Assembly (NCBI GenBank): GCA_024276775.1
Contig: JAJRWO010000326.1
Span: 1-6,483 of the forward strand
Length of the DNA stretch: 6,483 nucleotides
DNA from: Gammaproteobacteria bacterium
Lineage (GTDB): Bacteria; Pseudomonadota; Gammaproteobacteria; Tenderiales; Tenderiaceae
Direction: 5' to 3'
How positions within the stretch are numbered: position 1 is the first letter of the stretch; the number at the start of each line of letters is the position of its first letter. Positions 1 through 4,525 of the stretch are shown here, piece after piece. Position numbers and translations under genes: made by a program. The notes under the pieces are model-generated. The model was not told the origin of the DNA, did no database searches, and worked only from the letters and a program-made list of their open reading frames with translations.

Positions 1-602
1 TCACCATCGGCACCCGCTCTGTTAATGGCATACATGGGATTATGCGGGTTGTTGCCCGTATCATTATCAGAGCGTGCCGGGATCACCGCACCATTGACCC
101 CAGCATGGGTGGACAACGATGTCCGCTCCAGAATGCCGCGCAAAAAAGCACTGTCAGAGTGAAACGCCAAACCCAGGTCAGTATTAATAAAGTCGCGCGT
201 GCCGCTATCTGGGTTGGCGATGAATGGCGCCATATCACCCGGCAGACCCAATTTATTGTAGCCCGCTGTCGAAAGAAAATCGAGCTGTCCGCCCTGCTGA
301 CCCACCAATACATTTGAGCCGCTGATATTGGCACCACCGGCCAGATCAAAACAGATAAATGGGATTTTACCGGCCCCCTGCGCAGTAATACCGCAGCTGC
401 CCTTCAAACTTTCAAGATCAGCCGACAGAGCCGCCTGGGCGGTACGTGGATTGGCAAACAAACTAAAAATTGTCGGCGCCATGGCAAGCCCCAGCCCTGC
501 TGTTAACCCTTGGGCAAGAAAGTCACGCCGTGTGACTGGCCGTTTGTGATGGGTATGCAACAGCGGCGCATCGGCTGACAGTATTTTGGATTTTTTCGAC
601 AT
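1..602 (-). CDS. Tat-exported protein, probably DUF1501-like (3' end beyond window)
   Basis: The reading frame is open from an ATG at 602 to the window's left edge, giving 200 codons of a longer gene. The start is supported by a GGGTGA ribosome site 7 bases upstream. The N-terminus is a clear twin-arginine signal: T24-R25-R26-D27-F28-L29, a hydrophobic stretch at about residues 32-50, and a likely cleavage after A57 (TAQA). The mature part begins with a beta-strand-like segment and a glycine turn, FICFDLAGGAN (residues 82-92). This resembles the opening of DUF1501 proteins, which are Tat-exported members of the alkaline-phosphatase/sulfatase superfamily and are often encoded beside cytochrome-domain genes in planctomycetes. 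No CxxCH motif occurs in the visible part. It is the third gene of the leftward operon. Export by Tat is well supported; the DUF1501 assignment is from memory of the family and moderate; enzymatic activity is unknown. Confidence 0.72.
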   Translation of the reverse strand, partial: MSKKSKILSADAPLLHTHHKRPVTRRDFLAQGLTAGLGLAMAPTIFSLFANPRTAQAALSADLESLKGSCGITAQGAGKIPFICFDLAGGANISGSNVLVGQQGGQLDFLSTAGYNKLGLPGDMAPFIANPDSGTRDFINTDLGLAFHSDSAFLRGILERTSLSTHAGVNGAVIPARSDNDTGNNPHNPMYAINRAGADG

Positions 603-616
603 TATCTTTTCACCCT
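603..616 (-). promoter_or_regulatory. Ribosome binding site in the 14-base gap before the Tat-protein gene
   Basis: Read on the minus strand, the gap after the TAA of the upstream lipoprotein gene is AGGGTGAAAAGATA followed by ATG. GGGTGA (615-610) matches the ribosomal anti-SD complement and sits 7 bases from the start. There is no hairpin in the gap, so the genes are probably co-transcribed and translated in close succession. Confidence 0.7.
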
Positions 617-3085
617 TTACTGAATTAACATCACGGCACTGCCGAGCAAGGCGGCACAACTGGCCTTAACCACCACCTCAGTACGACCTGCGGCACAATT
701 GCCGGCGCAGGCAGTCAATCGGGTAATCAATGCGTTGAGTTCGGATGTCATGTCTACAGCCCGTGGCTGACTGTTGATTCCGTTGCCAGCAATATTGTTT
801 AACAATGGTGTTATTATCTGACCTCTGCCGTTAGCATCAAAGGCTGAATTGGCTGCTGCACTAAAATCAAAGCCCGGAAAATAACGGGCACGCAAATCGG
901 TGTCATTGACCAGGGCATTACAGTATTCAATCGCTAGCTGGGAGATTGCCACCTGATGAGCAGATAAAAAACCATCAAACGACGCCACTGTCGGCAACTG
1001 CTGTTTAACCATTTCATACGTGGACTGAACATCAGCCTGTGTCGTTGCAACACCTGTCACCTCGGCCATGGAGGCATTTATCTCAGCAAAAATGCGCAGG
1101 CCAATATCTGCTTTAGGCTCGCTGCTTGCTGATGGCGCAGGCGGCAAGGGTTGTGACTCAACATAGACATTGGTTTTATCTGCCAGCGTTTCAAAGCTGA
1201 GAAAAAACTCATCCGCAGCAAAACCCTTTTCCAGCGGAATGATCGTCCCCAGTTCAGACAGCAACTGAGCCTTGGCATTAAATTGTTCACTTTGAACAAA
1301 CGTGCCACTGCTAATCGTTGTATTCAGATTGACATAGGCCTGACCCACCACTGACTCTTTGCCATTAATACCTATCCGCATGCCGGCAATATTAAAACTG
1401 TCTGGCTCTACTTCAGTATCCAGGCTGATAAACATGGGCCGACTAAACAGATAGCTGTAACTATCAAACTGACTGACTTCAAACAAGATATAACTTTCAG
1501 GCACATCGACAAGATGACTCACACTGAACAGCAGAAAAAACTTTTCGCCTACCCCAGCTTCGAAGTTCTTCTGAATCTGTGTCAGGGTCAAGGCACGGTT
1601 GTGCACGGCCACTAACCGCAGCTTACCCTGCCAAGGGTAGTCATTGGTTACTTCATTACCCAGCACAAAAGCAAAGGTTTCATCCCAGTCATTCAGGTTA
1701 CCTGGCTGCTGGCCGTCCAGATCATCAGTAAACACACCATTAACAAAGATGCTACGGCCATTCACAGGGTCATAGGTAATGACCACATGCTGTTCGCTGG
1801 CTTGCAAATCCTCATCAGCATCCGCGCTAGATAGGCCGGGCTCACCATTGGCATCGGTGTTACTACTACGATTTAAAAAATTATAACTATACAAGGTTTG
1901 CCCCAGAGTGAAATTTCGCTCATCAACGCCTGCGGAATAACTGATAATACGCGCCGGGCCTTCTTGGTTAACATTGGCTGGTACCACCCAGGCCTCGATG
2001 GAGTATTCACCCGAGGCTTTAATAAAATCGCTGAGTTTTTGACTGTCGCTAGTGCTGCCCTGTGCCTTGCTATTGATAAAGTCCACACCCCAACCACCCA
2101 CCCATTTGTAATCAACACCTTCCGTACCCAATAGTTGCAAATGCAAGGCTGGAGAGATCCCGCTGACATCATAAATGGTACTGCCACTGCCTTGTTTAAA
2201 TTCGTACAGAGCAATGACATTATCTTCAGAGCGACTGCCACCACTGGCAATATTGCCATCCGCCAGGGTTAACGCCTTGCTCAGAACCAATTGTGAATCA
2301 ATCTGTGTCAGCGCAATGCCGTTGGAAAACTCAATAACGGCCTGTTCAAGCTCGTCAGCATTGGCTTGACAGTCATCCCAGCAATTATGGAATTCATTAC
2401 GCAAACGAACCACTATTCTGGAATTGGCCGGTGTCTCCAAATCGAGTTTGCCACTGGTTTTAAGTGCATCATAAGCAGCATTAATATCAGCACTTGAAAA
2501 ATAAGGCGCCTGTGGAATTTGCGCCGACTCGGCATGACAATCGGCACAGTACTGCACTAACAAGGGATAAACAGTGTTTGAAAATAAACCGCTGTCAGCG
2601 GGAAAGCTTTTACTATCCGCCGCATCTTTAACCAGCGGCGCCAACAGCACAATCTGCTTGCCAAGACCATCGCCACCATCCCCCAGCCAGTTTTCAATAT
2701 AGGCTGTCATGATCACGGCGCAGGCAGTGCTACTTGCCTCCCAACAGCTATGCCCACCTGCCACCTTACTCACCAAGCGTGAATCCGCGGGGGTGTCTAA
2801 ATCAACAACACTTAGCGCATCATTATAGGCCAGGTTAATATCATCACTGCGCACAAAGGTGGGTGACTGACCATTACTGCCGTGGCAGTTGCCACACTTG
2901 CCTACCAGGTTATCCCACAGGTTGGTTTTGAAACTCTGTACATCAATGGTTGCTGGCTCTGGGCCGCTATAATTTCCAAGGCTGGTATCTTCAGCGGTAA
3001 TATCCGGTTCCAAAGGAATGTTGTCACAAGCCATCAACAACAAGCTAAACCAAACAAGCAATAAAGTGCGCATAAACTGATTCAT
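617..3085 (-). CDS. Lipoprotein with two tandem c-heme modules and a LamG-like domain
   Basis: This is an 822-residue protein of unknown exact function. The ATG at 3085 is chosen over an upstream TTG (3121) because AAGGG lies 8 bases before it and the signal peptide then has normal length. The lipobox L17-M18-A19-C20 marks a lipoprotein; D21 at position +2 would favour inner-membrane retention under the E. coli rule. Residues 52-134 and 167-255 are two related cytochrome-like modules, each with a c-heme motif (C64-C67-H68 and C180-C183-H184), a D-L-[DE]-T-P-A-x-S-R stretch and an H-x-C-W motif. Residues about 287-510 look like a LamG/concanavalin-A jelly roll (ALYEF, YSIEAWV, HVVITYD, FVNG, LRLVAVHNRAL). 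Residues 515-650 seem beta-rich and the last 170 residues contain C722, C793, C797 and C810; I cannot assign either part. It is the second gene of the leftward operon. LamG domains bind glycans or proteins in other families, so a substrate-anchoring role is plausible but inferred. Confidence 0.85.
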   Translation of the reverse strand: MNQFMRTLLLVWFSLLLMACDNIPLEPDITAEDTSLGNYSGPEPATIDVQSFKTNLWDNLVGKCGNCHGSNGQSPTFVRSDDINLAYNDALSVVDLDTPADSRLVSKVAGGHSCWEASSTACAVIMTAYIENWLGDGGDGLGKQIVLLAPLVKDAADSKSFPADSGLFSNTVYPLLVQYCADCHAESAQIPQAPYFSSADINAAYDALKTSGKLDLETPANSRIVVRLRNEFHNCWDDCQANADELEQAVIEFSNGIALTQIDSQLVLSKALTLADGNIASGGSRSEDNVIALYEFKQGSGSTIYDVSGISPALHLQLLGTEGVDYKWVGGWGVDFINSKAQGSTSDSQKLSDFIKASGEYSIEAWVVPANVNQEGPARIISYSAGVDERNFTLGQTLYSYNFLNRSSNTDANGEPGLSSADADEDLQASEQHVVITYDPVNGRSIFVNGVFTDDLDGQQPGNLNDWDETFAFVLGNEVTNDYPWQGKLRLVAVHNRALTLTQIQKNFEAGVGEKFFLLFSVSHLVDVPESYILFEVSQFDSYSYLFSRPMFISLDTEVEPDSFNIAGMRIGINGKESVVGQAYVNLNTTISSGTFVQSEQFNAKAQLLSELGTIIPLEKGFAADEFFLSFETLADKTNVYVESQPLPPAPSASSEPKADIGLRIFAEINASMAEVTGVATTQADVQSTYEMVKQQLPTVASFDGFLSAHQVAISQLAIEYCNALVNDTDLRARYFPGFDFSAAANSAFDANGRGQIITPLLNNIAGNGINSQPRAVDMTSELNALITRLTACAGNCAAGRTEVVVKASCAALLGSAVMLIQ
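2321..2932 (-). repeat. Internal duplication: two cytochrome-like modules within the LamG lipoprotein
   Basis: Module A (residues about 52-134, positions 2932-2684) and module B (about 167-255, positions 2587-2321) share the same order of landmarks. These are CxxCH, then S-x-D-I-N-x-A-Y, then D-L-[DE]-T-P-A-[DN]-S-R, then H-x-C-W followed by a second cysteine (C114...C122 in A; C235...C239 in B), then a helix. The copies are similar in protein but diverged in DNA, so the duplication is old. The heme motifs lie at 2896-2882 and 2548-2534. Confidence 0.75.
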
Positions 3086-3098
3086 CTTAATCGCCCTT
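3086..3098 (-). promoter_or_regulatory. Ribosome binding site and 1-base stop/start junction deciding the LamG lipoprotein start
   Basis: On the minus strand AAGGG (3098-3094) lies inside the last codons of the upstream cytochrome-like gene. Its TAA stop (3089-3087) is followed by a single G and then ATG (3085). This arrangement is typical of translational coupling. It favours the ATG over the TTG at 3121, which would add 12 residues ahead of the lipoprotein signal. Confidence 0.65.
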
Positions 3099-4295
3099 GC
3101 AATAGTCTGCGGTTTCAGCAAACACCTGTTTCAGGTTGTAGTTACTGGCTTTAAACGAACTCACCACCAGCCCGAACTGAGCTAAATCCGTATCAACAGG
3201 GTCACGCAGGCAAACCGTTTTGAATACCTTTTTAACTTGGCAACTGGCAAAGGCCTCGGAATTGGCCAGTTCAATGCCCATCGACTTGGCTCCGTTACCC
3301 CTGGCAGCCAACCCTTGAACTTGAGTATCCCAACCCAGCACAGCATTAGGACCATTACGCCAGTAGTTATCCCAACCATCATCGGGGGTCACATAGCCAT
3401 ATTTAAAATTATTGGCATTGATGTGATATTTTTTCTTCACCCGTGTGCCAGTATCGGGGTCAGTCATCGCCACATCGTTATAGCTTAAGCGGCCATTTTC
3501 AGCCTCAGGATCAATTTCACTATCATATTCAAAGTCATAATAGGCATAAGCCTGACTGAATGGGTCCATGCCAGCATGGCAACCAAGACAGGCATTAAGA
3601 AAAATACGGCTATCACCGCCAGGACTGCGGGAAATATCCTGACGAATCCGATCGGCTGCGCGGCTTGCGTCTTTGATTTGTTCAAGATCAGTACAAAGAT
3701 GATTAAGAACAGTAAAGCGAAACATGGCGCGGTTAGTCCCATCAACAAAAAAAGCCTTGGCCGCCGCACGGGTTGTCATCACCCCGGCGGTGGCCGCTGC
3801 CGTCAACCCCGTCACCGATGATTGTGTCTGCCGTACCAAACCACTTAATAAATTGACAGCATTTTTTTCCATCGCCTCGTAATGATCATTGTTGCTATTT
3901 GAATAGGCCGGTAAAGCCAAGCTGTTATCGCCGACATAAATTATGTCAGCAGACAGTATTTGGCGAAAGTCTATGTCATCACGCACCATGCCAATAACAG
4001 TGGCACTGTAGTCATTCAATGGCGCAAACACCGTTTGCTCTTCATTGGTCCAGGGACTCACTAGATTTTTCAAGGTCACACTGTAAAAGGCCGGGTGCTG
4101 CATGGCCGTATAGGCCGCCGAAACGGCATCGCCAGCATCAATATCTGCGACCATGCTTGCTAGGGTTTCTTCATTAGCAGGCACCCCGGCAATCCGATCG
4201 TGAATCCGTTTTGCCTGGTCACGACCGTCCGCCTGCGCCGACAAACTAATAATAAAAGAAGCGAGAAAAAAATATTTTAAATACAGTGCCATCAT
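3087..4295 (-). CDS. Secreted mono-heme cytochrome-like protein (DUF1585/DUF1588/DUF1592-like)
   Basis: This is a 402-residue protein from the ATG at 4295. A second ATG follows at 4292 and a TTG lies at 4304; none has a good Shine-Dalgarno sequence, so the start is uncertain by a few residues. Residues 1-22 form a Sec signal peptide ending in SLSAQA, with cleavage likely after A22. The motif C236-L-G-C239-H240 followed by AGMDP is a c-heme site, and M243 lies close by. The pattern CxxCH-x-x-[MI]-D-P followed by an aromatic segment resembles the CxxCHxxIDP region of the planctomycete-type DUF1588/DUF1585 proteins. The upstream KAFFVDGTNRAMFRF stretch (about 180-194) resembles the 'tNR' segment of DUF1592. 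Other cysteines are C201, C352, C362 and C399, the last three near the C-terminus where DUF1585-like proteins also have them. It is the first gene of the leftward operon, preceded by a CRP-like promoter. The heme site and export are well supported; the family match is from memory, and substrate and partner are unknown. Confidence 0.82.
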   Translation of the reverse strand: MMALYLKYFFLASFIISLSAQADGRDQAKRIHDRIAGVPANEETLASMVADIDAGDAVSAAYTAMQHPAFYSVTLKNLVSPWTNEEQTVFAPLNDYSATVIGMVRDDIDFRQILSADIIYVGDNSLALPAYSNSNNDHYEAMEKNAVNLLSGLVRQTQSSVTGLTAAATAGVMTTRAAAKAFFVDGTNRAMFRFTVLNHLCTDLEQIKDASRAADRIRQDISRSPGGDSRIFLNACLGCHAGMDPFSQAYAYYDFEYDSEIDPEAENGRLSYNDVAMTDPDTGTRVKKKYHINANNFKYGYVTPDDGWDNYWRNGPNAVLGWDTQVQGLAARGNGAKSMGIELANSEAFASCQVKKVFKTVCLRDPVDTDLAQFGLVVSSFKASNYNLKQVFAETADYCKGD

Positions 4296-4344
4296 TCGTA
4301 ACAACTAAGGGTTAAAAAGACATTTACATCTATCATGCACCCGT

Positions 4345-4350
4345 ATTCTA
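4345..4350 (-). promoter_or_regulatory. Candidate -10 box (TAGAAT) of the leftward operon
   Basis: TAGAAT on the minus strand (5 of 6 bases of TATAAT) predicts transcription starting near 4338 and a leader of about 43 bases before the ATG at 4295. No good -35 hexamer lies 16-18 bases upstream. Instead a CRP-like site is centred 41.5 bases upstream of the predicted start, as in class II activator-dependent promoters. Confidence 0.45.
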
Positions 4351-4356
4351 TACCAA

Positions 4357-4367
4357 AGGGCTGCCCT
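4357..4367. promoter_or_regulatory. Short palindrome AGGGC-T-GCCCT in the leftward promoter spacer
   Basis: A perfect 5-base inverted repeat with a one-base centre lies between the candidate -10 box and the CRP-like site of the leftward operon, at about -19 to -29. A repressor or spacer-binding regulator could use it, but I cannot match it to a known operator and the arms are short. Confidence 0.25.
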
Positions 4368-4371
4368 GATG

Positions 4372-4387
4372 TGTTACATAAATCACA
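4372..4387. promoter_or_regulatory. CRP-like binding site for the leftward operon
   Basis: TGTTA-N6-TCACA matches 9 of the 10 core bases of the CRP consensus TGTGA-N6-TCACA, with a perfect right half. Its centre (4379.5) is exactly 41.5 bases upstream of the start predicted from the TAGAAT box, and the promoter lacks a -35 hexamer, as class II CRP promoters often do. Relatives such as Vfr bind near-identical sites. Confidence 0.45.
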
Positions 4388-4411
4388 CAAAAAAATTAAC
4401 CACCAACAGCC

Positions 4412-4427
4412 GTCGCTGATTGGCGAC
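4412..4427. promoter_or_regulatory. Inverted repeat GTCGC-N6-GCGAC between the divergent promoters
   Basis: This is a perfect 5-base inverted repeat with a 6-base spacer, lying between the two CRP-like sites. The geometry suits a dimeric regulator's operator. It is not followed by a T-run on either strand, so it is not an intrinsic terminator. I cannot name a protein that binds it. Confidence 0.3.
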
Positions 4428-4439
4428 AAATAAATTCAA

Positions 4440-4455
4440 TGTGAAACTGTTCAAA
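4440..4455. promoter_or_regulatory. CRP-like binding site for the rightward gene
   Basis: TGTGA-N6-TCAAA matches 9 of 10 core CRP bases, with a perfect left half and flanks CAA/CTT close to the consensus AAA/TTT. Its centre (4447.5) is 27.5 bases before the first base of the TATAAT box; 29.5 is the standard class II distance, so the fit is near but 2 bases short. Confidence 0.42.
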
Positions 4456-4474
4456 CTTTATTGACGCCATAACT

Positions 4475-4480
4475 TATAAT
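4475..4480 (+). promoter_or_regulatory. Candidate -10 box (TATAAT) of the HzsA-related gene
   Basis: This is a perfect TATAAT, predicting a start near 4487 and a leader of about 39 bases before the ATG at 4526. The best -35 candidate is TTCAAA (4450-4455), with 4 of 6 matches but a long 19-base spacer, overlapping the CRP-like site. This pattern suggests an activator-dependent promoter. Confidence 0.5.
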
Positions 4481-4515
4481 ACCCACCTTTTGAATGCGTA
4501 ATACGGTATTGATCC

Positions 4516-4519
4516 AGGA
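4516..4519 (+). promoter_or_regulatory. Ribosome binding site AGGA of the HzsA-related gene
   Basis: AGGA lies 6 bases before the ATG at 4526 and directly precedes the codons of a complete lipoprotein signal peptide, which fixes the start. Confidence 0.65.
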
Positions 4520-4525
4520 TTTACA

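Noticed and set aside
42..549. Short open frames on both strands across the left edge
   Set aside because: They overlap the Tat-protein gene in other frames, and the Tat signal clearly identifies the true frame.
1873..2369. Several 64-128 codon frames inside the LamG lipoprotein gene
   Set aside because: They are other-frame readings of a coding region whose own frame shows a LamG-like domain; none has a domain or signal.
3086..3121. The TTG at 3121 as start of the LamG lipoprotein
   Set aside because: It would put 12 polar residues ahead of an otherwise complete lipoprotein signal, while the ATG at 3085 has AAGGG at 8 bases.
4461..4466. TTGACG as the -35 box of the rightward promoter
   Set aside because: It is only 8 bases from the TATAAT box, and no -10-like hexamer lies 16-18 bases downstream of it.
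4296..4525. RNA gene, riboswitch or terminator in the divergent intergenic region
   Set aside because: Hairpins there are only 5 base pairs long with no T-run, and the stretch is well explained by two promoters and operator-like sites.
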